Source of the DNA: Candidatus Altarchaeales archaeon
GTDB taxonomy: Archaea; Altiarchaeota; Altiarchaeia; IMC4; SCGC-AAA252-I15
Length of the DNA: 64,000 nucleotides
Direction: 5' to 3'
Assembly (NCBI GenBank): GCA_014727915.1
Contig: WJMO01000006.1
Location: 194,137 to 258,136, forward strand
In this document: in pieces, positions 56,962-64,000 of the stretch
Position numbering within the stretch: the first letter of the stretch is position 1
Layout of the letters: each line of letters begins with the position of its first letter
Translations under genes and position numbers: made by a program
Notes under the pieces: generated by a model
The model's input: only the letters and a program-made list of their open reading frames with translations
Told to the model about the DNA's origin: nothing
Databases searched by the model: none

Positions 56962-57677
56962 TTCGCTCTTTTCGATCTTGATTTTAGGAATTCGGTGACC
57001 CTGTCCGTCAGACCGGATGTCTGGGCCTCCGCCTCCACCTTCTTTATGGCCTCCACGGCCAGGTTAACGTCCCCGTCCTTTATCCATATGAGGCCGTTCT
57101 GCCCCACCGATATCTTGGAGCCCGTGTAGTCTCGTATCAGGTTGATCATTGACTTCTTCTTCCCTATGACACGCGGCACTCGCATGGGCTTAACCCTGAT
57201 AACCTTACCCACTCCGAGCTTCCGGGGGCCGACCACCTTGGCTTCCTTGACCTCGTCCACATGGGATATCTTGGCGCTTACCAGGTCGCCGACCTCGAAC
57301 GTCTCGGGCTTTTCCATCCTCGGGCCGCCCCTGTTTCCTCTTCCACCGCCTCTGTCCCTGTTTCCTCTGCCGCCAGCCCTGCCCCTGAAGCCGCCATTCC
57401 GGTCAGGCTTCAAAACGCAGATGTACGGGCCGTCAACGTCCATGAAGTAGACTCCCCCAAAGTCATTGGTGATAACACCGATTACCATGTCCCCTGGCTT
57501 GGGGGTATAGGCTCCGTTGGAGGGTATGATGGATACCCTGTCTCCATTCACGCGGGCAAGGCCCCTCACCAGCGAGTATCCGCTCTCGCCCTCACTGACG
57601 CACAGCCCTTCGCATCGGACTCCCTGCCCTAGCAGCTCTCCCGGGACCACGATGTCCCTGTCTTTCACGTTAATCAT
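56958..57677 (-). CDS. rrp4: Exosome RNA-binding cap subunit Rrp4
   Basis: The 239-residue protein has the N-terminal domain ([24 protein letters not shown]), an S1 domain ([31 protein letters not shown]) and a KH domain ([28 protein letters not shown]). A Gly/Arg-rich insert ([27 protein letters not shown], given in two parts by the S1 loop) interrupts the S1 domain, which is unusual and may add RNA contacts. It overlaps the SBDS gene by 8 bp. Confidence 0.95.
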   Translation of the reverse strand: MINVKDRDIVVPGELLGQGVRCEGLCVSEGESGYSLVRGLARVNGDRVSIIPSNGAYTPKPGDMVIGVITNDFGGVYFMDVDGPYICVLKPDRNGGFRGRAGGRGNRDRGGGRGNRGGPRMEKPETFEVGDLVSAKISHVDEVKEAKVVGPRKLGVGKVIRVKPMRVPRVIGKKKSMINLIRDYTGSKISVGQNGLIWIKDGDVNLAVEAIKKVEAEAQTSGLTDRVTEFLKSRSKRAK

Positions 57678-58368
57678 GTTTAACGACCTTCGTCTTCACT
57701 TCGCCGTGAGTCATGCTGTTGAGCCTGCTGTAGAACTCGTCCTGCATTCCGGCCGGTATCTCGACTAGGCAGAACTGCTCTCCCCCGACCCAGTCCTCCT
57801 TCTTGACCTCCCCGAACTCTCTGAGCACATTGTACATCTTCCCAGAGTACTCTGGGGGTATCTTAACAGCGACCTCCAATTTCTCGAACTTGATGGGTAT
57901 GAGGGGCTTCAAGGCCTTGAGCACCTTTTCGACCTGCTCGTTCGCGGACTTTGAGATTGTTATCTCAGCCCTTGCTTCCTCCATAGCGGACATTATCCGC
58001 TGGAGGGGGTGGGGCTTCCCCGTCTGGGGGTTAACCGCATTCATGGATATGATGGACGCGACCTGCTTCCTCCGGTCCTCCATCATATGCTTCTTCTGCT
58101 CGGTCGTCAGGTGCAGGTCTCCCTTGGAGATTATCTCCTTGAAGACCGACTCCATGTCATCGACCTTGAAGAGTTCCATCAGATGCTCTTCACTGGCCTT
58201 GTCTCCTGCCTTAGCATCCTTGAAAACGTGGTCCGCAGCCAGGACTTCCGATAGTTCGACGTCGTCGCCGCTCTTGAACTCCAATACCTTGTCGGGGTCC
58301 ACGTATACTTCGTAGTTTTCCCCGTGGGTCTTGAGGCGTATGATTATAGCATCATCCAAGCTGACCAT
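57670..58368 (-). CDS. sbds: Ribosome maturation protein SBDS
   Basis: The 232-residue protein MVSLDDAIIIRLKTHGENYEVYVDPDKVLEFKSGDDVELSEVLAADHVFKDAKAGDKASEEHLMELF has the SBDS N-terminal fold. The helical middle (RKQVASIISMNAVNPQTGKPHPLQRIMSAMEEA) and the C-terminal ferredoxin-like domain follow. SBDS with an EF2-like GTPase releases aIF6 from the large subunit. It is 38 bp downstream of psmA. Confidence 0.96.
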   Translation of the reverse strand: MVSLDDAIIIRLKTHGENYEVYVDPDKVLEFKSGDDVELSEVLAADHVFKDAKAGDKASEEHLMELFKVDDMESVFKEIISKGDLHLTTEQKKHMMEDRRKQVASIISMNAVNPQTGKPHPLQRIMSAMEEARAEITISKSANEQVEKVLKALKPLIPIKFEKLEVAVKIPPEYSGKMYNVLREFGEVKKEDWVGGEQFCLVEIPAGMQDEFYSRLNSMTHGEVKTKVVKHD

Positions 58369-58406
58369 CTAAATGTCACCCCACCGGTGGAATCGCACAA
58401 AATTGG

Positions 58407-59153
58407 CTACTCTCCCTTGCCATCCTGTGAGTCAAGTTCCTTTCCCAGGTGCTTAATTGATTCTGAAATCTCATCTACTGTGACAGCGGAGTATTTTCCT
58501 CCGACCTCGATAGTTATCATGTCCACGTTCTCCGCCTTTATCTTGCCCTCTGAAACGCTGTTCAACGATATGATAGCGAGGTTAACGGCGTCCTTCCGAG
58601 GCATCTTCTCCTTGAACTTCTCCTCCAGCAGCTTCTCCACCTCCCTCTTGCCCATGCCTATGGCACCTGCCGTGAACTCGGTGAAGGCGCCGCTGGGGTC
58701 TGTCTCGAAGAGGTGTGGCTTGTCGTTCACGCCCGCGATCAACAGCGCGGTCCCGAAGGGCCTGGCGCCCCCGTACTGTGTGTAAGCCTGCTTTATGTCG
58801 CAGAGGTCCCTCGTGAGTGCTGACACGCTTATGGACTCGCTGTATACGAGCCGGTTCCGCTGGGCCCGCACCCTCGCATCCTCGACTAGCCTCCTGGCGT
58901 CCGCGACCAACCCGGAGGTTGCCACGCCTATGTGCTCGTCTATCTGGAATATCTTCTCGATGCTCTTGGGGACTATCAGCTTGCTGGAGACGTTCTTGTC
59001 CACAGCCAATAGAACGCCCTTGTCATATATCAAGCCCACGGCTGTCGTGCCCCTCTTCACAGCCTCCCGGGCGTATTCCACCTGGAAAAGCCGTCCGTCA
59101 GGGCTGAAAACCGTAATCGCGCGGTCATATGCCGCAGGACCTTGAGGATACAT
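58407..59153 (-). CDS. psmA: Proteasome subunit alpha
   Basis: The 248-residue protein starts YDRAITVFSPDGRLFQVEYAREAVKRGTTAVGL, the alpha-subunit signature, and has the gate-forming N-terminal YDR. It forms the outer rings of the 20S proteasome. The C-terminus carries an acidic tail. A TTTTTAAAG TATA-like box lies about 57 nt upstream (59210-59217). Confidence 0.97.
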   Translation of the reverse strand: MYPQGPAAYDRAITVFSPDGRLFQVEYAREAVKRGTTAVGLIYDKGVLLAVDKNVSSKLIVPKSIEKIFQIDEHIGVATSGLVADARRLVEDARVRAQRNRLVYSESISVSALTRDLCDIKQAYTQYGGARPFGTALLIAGVNDKPHLFETDPSGAFTEFTAGAIGMGKREVEKLLEEKFKEKMPRKDAVNLAIISLNSVSEGKIKAENVDMITIEVGGKYSAVTVDEISESIKHLGKELDSQDGKGE

Positions 59154-59221
59154 TATTATCAGGCCTCTGTTACCTCTTCTCTAAGTACCAAAACAATATG
59201 GAGTTAGCCTTTAAAAACAAC

Positions 59222-59707
59222 CTATCCGAAGATGTCCCGTGCAATGTTCAGCCGGTCGGGAACTGTCTTGCCCTCGGCATGCTCGTAGCCCTTGGTTTCG
59301 CCCACATACTCGAGTATGTCGCTCACATGGGCTCCTGTCAGGCTGGCGGACTGGGTTAGGGATATCCCCCTGCTGTGCATCCGGCTGGCCATCTTGATCC
59401 GCGCCTTCCAGACAAGACCCCCCTCGAAGAGGCCGTGGTCGCTGTCGAAGTCGTCCACGTCGGAGAGTATGCCTTCCAGGTCTCCTGCGGACAGCTTCTT
59501 CAACGCCGACTCGACCAGGGCTTCGGTCTTCTCCCGGAAGTGCATCTTTATGAATATCTTGTGGAAGCAGTAGGTTATCATGGAGAGCTTCACAATCTCC
59601 TCCTCTTGCGTAACAGCGGCCTTGTCGCTGTAATGCCCTGCAAGCTCCCTCAGCTTCACCGAGTCCTCTTTGGATATGGCATCCAATACCTCATTCAACC
59701 TGTTCAT
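59222..59707 (-). CDS. Conserved-looking archaeal protein with a possible helix-turn-helix, unknown
   Basis: From the ATG at 59707 (overlapping the R15P-isomerase stop codon as ATGA) the product has 161 residues. The first two-thirds are helical (NEVLDAISKEDSVKLRELAGHYSDKAAV, EEEIVKLSMITYCFHKIFIKMHF). ARIKMASRMHSRGISLTQSASLTGAHVSDILEYVG near the C-terminus has the pattern of a helix-turn-helix. The function is unknown, and the link to the isomerase upstream and psmA downstream is only by operon. Confidence 0.6.
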   Translation of the reverse strand: MNRLNEVLDAISKEDSVKLRELAGHYSDKAAVTQEEEIVKLSMITYCFHKIFIKMHFREKTEALVESALKKLSAGDLEGILSDVDDFDSDHGLFEGGLVWKARIKMASRMHSRGISLTQSASLTGAHVSDILEYVGETKGYEHAEGKTVPDRLNIARDIFG

Positions 59708-60600
59708 CCTAGGCTCCAACCGAACCGGTCCTTCAGCACCTGGTAGGCTGCTTCAGGCGGTATGACACCGTCTTCGGTCACGATCATGTTAACGTGCTCT
59801 TTGGGGGTTATGTCGAATGCTGGGTTGAAGACTTTCACCCCGGGGAGTTCAGCGACCTCCGAGGCGTCCCTCTCCTCTATCTCGACTACTTCCCCGTGAA
59901 CGCTGAAGGGGGAGAACTTTATGCTGCTCGTGCAGACTATGAACTCGGCTCCCGAGTGCTTGGCTGTCAATGCGACCTGGCTGGTTCCGATCTTGTTAAT
60001 GACATCGCCGTTCGAATACACTGTGTCGGCTCCGACAAACACCTTCTTCACGTCCTTGTGTATCATAGTATGGTATGCCGCGCTGTCCACGATCAGAGTC
60101 ACGTCTACGCCCGTGGCCTGCAGGTCTTTGACGGTTATGTGGCCCTGGAGTCTGGGCCGGGTCTCGCAGGCGTACACCTTGAATCTCTTGCCATCAGCCC
60201 ATGCCCGCTTCATTATCTCAGTTACCGTGTGGCTGTTGCATATCGTGAGGAGCACGTCACCTTCTTCGATTAGGTTCGCCCCGTACTCTGCAATCTTGTC
60301 GAGGGAGCCTTCCAACTTGGATATGAAGTCGGATATGTCCGCCAACAGCATGGGCTTGGCGACCACCGGGTCGTTGTCTTTGTGGGATTCCGCGAGGTGC
60401 AGTACGTAGTTGATGGAATTAGGCAGTGAAACCGCAGTTGGCCTGGCGTCCCTCAGGACGTCACCTGCCCTGACCAGCTCATCATAGGATGCGCCGTTGA
60501 CTAACTCCTCCTCCAATGCCCTGGCTGCCTCTACCGCGATTCGCAATGCACCGCGGACTTCCATGGAGTTTATCTTTTCCGCAGTCTCAGAGACGGACAT
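59704..60600 (-). CDS. Ribose-1,5-bisphosphate isomerase (eIF2B-like family)
   Basis: The 298-residue protein of the aIF2B/MtnA superfamily shows VRGALRIAVEAARALEEEL, RPTAVSLPNSINYVL, the catalytic Cys region LTICNSHTVTEIMKRAW, ETRPRLQG and the Asp region VFVGADTVYSNGDVINKIGT. The RPTAV and GT.QVAL pattern fits archaeal R15P isomerase, which turns ribose-1,5-bisphosphate into RuBP in AMP breakdown with form III RuBisCO. Other superfamily roles cannot be fully excluded. It is divergent from a membrane protein gene over a short promoter region. Confidence 0.8.
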   Translation of the reverse strand: MSVSETAEKINSMEVRGALRIAVEAARALEEELVNGASYDELVRAGDVLRDARPTAVSLPNSINYVLHLAESHKDNDPVVAKPMLLADISDFISKLEGSLDKIAEYGANLIEEGDVLLTICNSHTVTEIMKRAWADGKRFKVYACETRPRLQGHITVKDLQATGVDVTLIVDSAAYHTMIHKDVKKVFVGADTVYSNGDVINKIGTSQVALTAKHSGAEFIVCTSSIKFSPFSVHGEVVEIEERDASEVAELPGVKVFNPAFDITPKEHVNMIVTEDGVIPPEAAYQVLKDRFGWSLG

Positions 60601-60603
60601 GGT

Positions 60604-60614
60604 AAAATATATGT
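60604..60614. promoter_or_regulatory. Shared AT-rich promoter between R15P isomerase and the GT-like gene
   Basis: AAATATATGTT lies 16-23 nt before the plus-strand ATG at 60627. The TATTAAACAT sequence in the minus direction lies about 15-25 nt before the ATG at 60600. The two start codons are only 26 bp apart, so both transcripts should be leaderless. Confidence 0.45.
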
Positions 60615-60626
60615 TTAATACTAATA

Positions 60627-62534
60627 ATGACTATGGGTGGTGGAAAAAGGGGGAACCGCGATAGCTCGCGGGCGGATTATGCCCTGCCGCTGGTATCGGT
60701 CGCTTTGGCCTATCTCCTGCTCACCTTCTTCCAGAGCCCGGGATACCAGTACCGGAACATAAGGTGCATAGACTACCTCCTAGGGGGGACATTGTATGAT
60801 GGGCAGCCGGAGTGCGTGCAGCCCCCGACCGTATACTTGGCAGGGGCGGTCTTCTCCAAGATGGGTATGCTGCAGCCACTGTCGAACGCCTTCATACTGT
60901 TGTTGAACGCGGTCTGCCTGCACACCATGCTCAAGCTCATAGGAAGGGCGGATTTCAAGGTCAGGGCAGTCGTGTCGGCTGTTTACTGCCTTCTAGTGGT
61001 GCCTTTGATGCTGGGCGAGCTGGAGACCGCCTTCGCCTGCGCTTTCATGATGGGCGGCGTCTACTACTTCTTCAAGGGTGATGATGCAAAGGGCAGGCTC
61101 GTATCGTCCACGCTGCTCGCGTTGGCGCTCATGTCCAAGGTCACGGTCCTGTCCGCTGTGGCGGCGCTGTTCTCCCTGATGGTCATAGAGCACATTAGAC
61201 GAGGGTGGGAGAGCGACGACTGGGAGTATGAGACACGGCTTGCAGTTAGGGATTCGCTCCTGTTCATCGGCCCGTTAATGACGGCTTTCATCATCATGAA
61301 GCTGTTGTTCCCACAGTTCCTCGTATACACTCTGCTTAGCCACGCGCACAGCGAACAACTTGGCTACTTGGAGGCCATCACAGGGATAGTGGGTACGGAC
61401 CCGTTCTCGGACTGTGACCTTTTCGTCTTCTATGTCTTCACTGCCGGCGTGGGAGCCTACTTCCTAAGGTCACGGGATGATTACGCTATGCTCTATCTGG
61501 TATCGTCTGTCGTTACGTTCGTAGCGAGGTACAAGCCCATGGGAACCACCCCCGACATATTCGGGTCAAAATACGTCGTATATCCACTGTTCTTCCTTAT
61601 ACTGGTGGTTGGAAGGCACCTTACAAGTTTGAGGGGTGCTATGAGGTCGCGGGCGGCTGCTCTACTGGTGGTTGGCGCGATGCTGATGGGCTCCTTCCAC
61701 GTGCACGGACATCCGACCGTCAGGGAGGGCGTGTCCAGGCTGGCTGGCGGATACGACGGCCTCCAGGTTGAAGTGGCGGGTTTGAAGGAGACCTTCGACA
61801 GGTTCTACACGTTCCTGCCCCGGAACAGGGGCATAGTCCTGGTCAACGATGAGATATACCAGCTGCTAGTAGAGCAGGACACGCCCATAAAATTGGAGTA
61901 TGTGGAGAACAGGAACAACCCCCCGGACTTGAGCAGGAACGTGGACTTGGGATTCGCGCCCGGCCTGGAACACTATGGGGCCGTTGAGGACAAGTTCTTC
62001 GACTTGACCGAGGAAGAATACCAGCTGGCGCGGAGGATCGAGTCGGGGGAGTTTGAGATGATATTCTTCGGCCCGAAGTCCTGGGATTCCCAGATAAACT
62101 ATGCGTTCAAGAACGCCAGCAGGGAGAGCACCGAGGGGTACTGTATCATATTCCTGCCCGCATTCAACGACGTGAAGACCATCAGGCACTGGTCCACGAT
62201 GATATTCAACGAGACCAGCTACTGTGACGACCTCAGGGACAGGAGCTTCAAGTACGCTTACGAGATATTCGACGGCGTCTGCGAGAAGGACCAGTGGGCT
62301 GCTGATTACTTGCTGGGGAGTGTGATGTCCATGAACTTCGTGGAAATGGACGGCAGAAGGGCGAATATAAAGCTGAGCAAGAAGTGCGTCGGAGGGGGGG
62401 ACCTGATAGACCGGATGCACAGCGTGGGTTCGGGGGAGATGATAAGGACTCCTGCCTTGATCTTCCTGGTGCTGGCCTGGACCGCCGTGCACATGCAGGG
62501 GAAAGGCGGTAAGCGAAGGAAGAAGAGGTCTTGA
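60627..62534 (+). CDS. Polytopic membrane protein resembling GT-C glycosyltransferases
   Basis: The 635-residue protein has about ten TM segments in its first 360 residues and a final TM near residues 610-625, with a soluble outer domain of about 220 residues (about 365-600) between them. The first outer loop, SPGYQYRNIRCIDYLLGGTLYDGQPECVQPPTVYLAG, is where GT-C enzymes carry an acidic motif; the overall layout suggests a transferase using lipid-linked sugar. No family-defining motif can be confirmed by eye. Several cysteines in the outer domain (YCIIF, YCDD, GVCEKD, KKCVGG) may be paired. The tail is Lys/Arg-rich and inside. Confidence 0.55.
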   Translation: MTMGGGKRGNRDSSRADYALPLVSVALAYLLLTFFQSPGYQYRNIRCIDYLLGGTLYDGQPECVQPPTVYLAGAVFSKMGMLQPLSNAFILLLNAVCLHTMLKLIGRADFKVRAVVSAVYCLLVVPLMLGELETAFACAFMMGGVYYFFKGDDAKGRLVSSTLLALALMSKVTVLSAVAALFSLMVIEHIRRGWESDDWEYETRLAVRDSLLFIGPLMTAFIIMKLLFPQFLVYTLLSHAHSEQLGYLEAITGIVGTDPFSDCDLFVFYVFTAGVGAYFLRSRDDYAMLYLVSSVVTFVARYKPMGTTPDIFGSKYVVYPLFFLILVVGRHLTSLRGAMRSRAAALLVVGAMLMGSFHVHGHPTVREGVSRLAGGYDGLQVEVAGLKETFDRFYTFLPRNRGIVLVNDEIYQLLVEQDTPIKLEYVENRNNPPDLSRNVDLGFAPGLEHYGAVEDKFFDLTEEEYQLARRIESGEFEMIFFGPKSWDSQINYAFKNASRESTEGYCIIFLPAFNDVKTIRHWSTMIFNETSYCDDLRDRSFKYAYEIFDGVCEKDQWAADYLLGSVMSMNFVEMDGRRANIKLSKKCVGGGDLIDRMHSVGSGEMIRTPALIFLVLAWTAVHMQGKGGKRRKKRS

Positions 62535-62564
62535 TTTTTATCGCTGCCTTAGCATATTGATTAC

Positions 62565-63635
62565 GTGAAGTCAGAGCTTTCTAGCGTCGACCTGAAATTC
62601 CTGGTCAGGGAGTTGAGGGAACTTCTGGTGGGAGCGAGGGTTGACAGGGTCTATCAGGTGGGTGAGCGGGAGCTTGCCTTCAGAATGTACGGGAAGGGCG
62701 GTTTGGATTTCATTTCGGCTTCTAACTTCATGTGCGTTACAAAGTACAGGAGGCCTGCTCCCAGGCAGCCCAGCTCGTTCGCGATGCAGCTGAGGAAGAA
62801 CCTGAAGGGAAAGTCGGTAAGGGATGTGAGACAGCACGGGTTCGACCGTATAGTGGAGGTGAAATTCGACGAGCACATCCTGGTGTTCGAGCTCTTCAGC
62901 AAGGGCAATGTCATACTATGCGACAGTGGGATGAAGATCATGGGTTTGCTGGACTGGCAGAAGTGGAGGGACCGGACCCTCGGCGTCGGTAGGGTATACG
63001 AGTACCCCCCGCCCGTGAAAGACCCCCAACTCGTGGACGAGGACGGTTTCAGGGAGGTGATGTCATCATCCGAGAAGGGTGTTGCGTCTACGCTGGCCAC
63101 CAGGTTCAGTCTTGGAGGGTACTATGCGGAGAAAGTCTGCGGCGATGCTGGGATAGACCCGGGAGCAGCATATGATGAGGTGGACCATGGAATGCTGTGG
63201 AGGGCCTTCCAGGATTTCATAGACTCGCTGGAGGCGGATGCCAACCCTGTCTTGGAGGAGGATAACGTCCTGCCGTTTGGAGGGGGTGAGAACAGGTTCC
63301 ATAGCTTTAACGAGGCGGTAGACGAGTACTTCAGCAGGATGGAAAGGGAGGATAAGGAGTTCAAGGTCGAAGCTGGGATAGAATCAAAACGTGAGAGGCT
63401 GGAGAAGCAGCTGGAGAACCAGTTGAGAGCCTATGAGGAGGCTTCCTCCGGTGTAGACGAGGAGAGGGCGAAGGGCGACCGCTTATACCAGAGGATGTCA
63501 GAGCTTAACCTCGCATTGGACAGGATCAGGGAGCTGAAGAGGAAAGGCTTGGACGATGAGGACATAATGGAGGAGCTCAAAGACATGGGGTTCATAAAGG
63601 GTTTGGAAGGCCACAGGCTCAAGTTGGATTTATAG
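62565..63635 (+). CDS. RqcH/NFACT-N protein lacking the NFACT-R domain
   Basis: The 356-residue protein starts with GTG. It has the NFACT-N (FbpA-like) domain: SSVDLKFLVRELRELLVGARVDRVYQVGERELAFRMYGKG and HGFDRIVEVKF, which retains the D-R pair important in RqcH. A helix-hairpin-like middle region and a long coiled coil (ESKRERLEKQLENQLRAYEEASSGVDEERAKGDRLYQRMSEL) follow. RqcH binds stalled large subunits and recruits tRNA-Ala for tailing. Archaeal homologues usually continue for another 250-300 residues with NFACT-R; here the frame ends at GHRLKLDL and the opposite-strand lipoprotein gene follows at once. Confidence 0.85.
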   Translation: MKSELSSVDLKFLVRELRELLVGARVDRVYQVGERELAFRMYGKGGLDFISASNFMCVTKYRRPAPRQPSSFAMQLRKNLKGKSVRDVRQHGFDRIVEVKFDEHILVFELFSKGNVILCDSGMKIMGLLDWQKWRDRTLGVGRVYEYPPPVKDPQLVDEDGFREVMSSSEKGVASTLATRFSLGGYYAEKVCGDAGIDPGAAYDEVDHGMLWRAFQDFIDSLEADANPVLEEDNVLPFGGGENRFHSFNEAVDEYFSRMEREDKEFKVEAGIESKRERLEKQLENQLRAYEEASSGVDEERAKGDRLYQRMSELNLALDRIRELKRKGLDDEDIMEELKDMGFIKGLEGHRLKLDL

Positions 63636-63962
63636 CTAGTAGGTCGCTGAGCTGATGCACTTGCTGAACATCCACTCGTCGTTTTTTATCCTCTGGCATA
63701 GGTTCGGGTCGCCGGCGCAGTCGGCAACCTTGTAGATGCACTGATTGTATAGGCCCTCTTCCAGTATTTCCTCGCAGAGCCTGAAGTCACACTTCGATAG
63801 GGCTATCCTGGAGTAGCAGTTCTCCCTTGGCATGCTGGGCTCGATCTCGTTGCAGGCCTGGAGTTCCGGCCTTTTTGACAATGTTTCATGCCTGCCCTCG
63901 GCGGTTGATTCCATGCAACCGCACGCGAGAATCAGACTCAGCAGTATAAATGCTGATTTCAA
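63636..63962 (-). CDS. Lipoprotein with three Cys-pair repeats (second small copy)
   Basis: A TTG start at 63962 gives 108 residues: a lipoprotein signal (KSAFILLSLILACGC; lipid Cys at about residue 14 or 16) and three repeat units, LQACNEIEPSMPRENCYSRIA, RLCEEILEEGLYNQCIYKVA and NLCQRIKNDEWMFSKCISS. Two extra cysteines (SKCDFR, DCAGD) lie between the units. It belongs to the same repeat family as the proteins at 3744-5816 and 48404-48805. CAATATATATC (63979-63989) lies about 20 nt upstream of the TTG, which supports a leaderless TTG start. Confidence 0.75.
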   Translation of the reverse strand: MKSAFILLSLILACGCMESTAEGRHETLSKRPELQACNEIEPSMPRENCYSRIALSKCDFRLCEEILEEGLYNQCIYKVADCAGDPNLCQRIKNDEWMFSKCISSATY

Positions 63963-63978
63963 TTAGACCACCACAGTC

Positions 63979-63989
63979 GATATATATTG
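63979..63989 (-). promoter_or_regulatory. TATA box for the third Cys-pair lipoprotein
   Basis: The minus strand reads CAATATATATC, with its inner edge 17 nt and its outer edge 27 nt from the TTG at 63962. Confidence 0.5.
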
Positions 63990-64000
63990 AAATGAGGCGA

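Noticed and set aside
1-64000. CRISPR arrays, rRNA genes, insertion sequences
   Set aside because: I found no regularly spaced repeat array, no rRNA-like stretch and no transposase. The repeats near tRNA genes have only two copies and unequal spacers.

Overview
The window is archaeal chromosome. Evidence for this: ribosomal proteins L14e, L15e, L37Ae and L39e; RNA polymerase subunit P; aIF1A, NMD3, SBDS, RIO1 and Cbf5; an exosome (Rrp4/Rrp41/Rrp42) and an alpha-type proteasome subunit in one gene string; the KEOPS subunit Pcc1; prefoldin beta; tRNA genes with introns after position 37; and TATA boxes about 20-26 nt upstream of many start codons, which suggests frequent leaderless transcripts. 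I cannot place the phylum. The abundance of secreted Cys-rich proteins and the mixed housekeeping content would suit a euryarchaeal-grade or DPANN-like genome.

Layout. 1-7.6 kb: visibly AT-richer DNA on the minus strand, coding for secreted or membrane proteins (a nucleotide-pyrophosphatase-like enzyme cut by the window edge, a Cys-rich surface protein, a giant Cys-pair repeat protein) and a VirB4-type ATPase that is broken inside its Walker A motif just before tRNA-Thr. This looks like the remnant of an integrated element. 8-18 kb: a radical SAM/FAD oxidoreductase pair, a Pro-rich membrane protein, a fungal-type cytosine deaminase, tRNA-Pro, -Ala and -Ser, Trm112, a MiaB-like methylthiotransferase, and L14e-Cbf5. 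18-32 kb: a surface-oriented region with two sulfatase-like enzymes, an arylsulfotransferase-like beta-propeller, Cys-rich membrane proteins, a KaiC-like ATPase, a double-thioredoxin DsbA-like protein and a dicarboxylate symporter. 32-39 kb: a GIY-YIG protein, a CAT-anticodon tRNA in a repeat-rich setting, an ABC-2 exporter, a cupin, a voltage-sensor-like protein, a TPR protein and a DEAD-box helicase. 39-48 kb: tRNA-Asn, L15e, the three-gene Era-like GTPase/DUF2073/zinc-ribbon module, PurB, NMD3, L39e, thioredoxin reductase, DUF371, RIO1, aIF1A and HisI. 48-64 kb: a second Cys-pair lipoprotein, a pilus-type secretion ATPase, a ThiI paralogue with a decayed PP-loop, prefoldin beta, a large unknown protein, a soluble histidine kinase, the Pcc1-RpoP-L37Ae-Rrp42-Rrp41-Rrp4-SBDS-PsmA string, ribose-1,5-bisphosphate isomerase, a membrane glycosyltransferase-like protein, an RqcH/NFACT protein lacking its C-terminal domain, and a third Cys-pair lipoprotein.

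Two signals stand out. First, three unlinked genes share a repeat of about 24 residues with paired cysteines (LC..I........C(Y)...A....N.(S/T)). In the 690-residue protein it occurs about 24 times, with N-glycosylation sequons placed just before the first Cys. A membrane-anchored double-thioredoxin protein and a thioredoxin reductase in the same window could supply the oxidative folding such proteins would need. Second, several tRNA genes have a short duplicated piece of their own end 80-115 bp away, with palindromic inserts between or nearby, and two of these inserts are related to each other.
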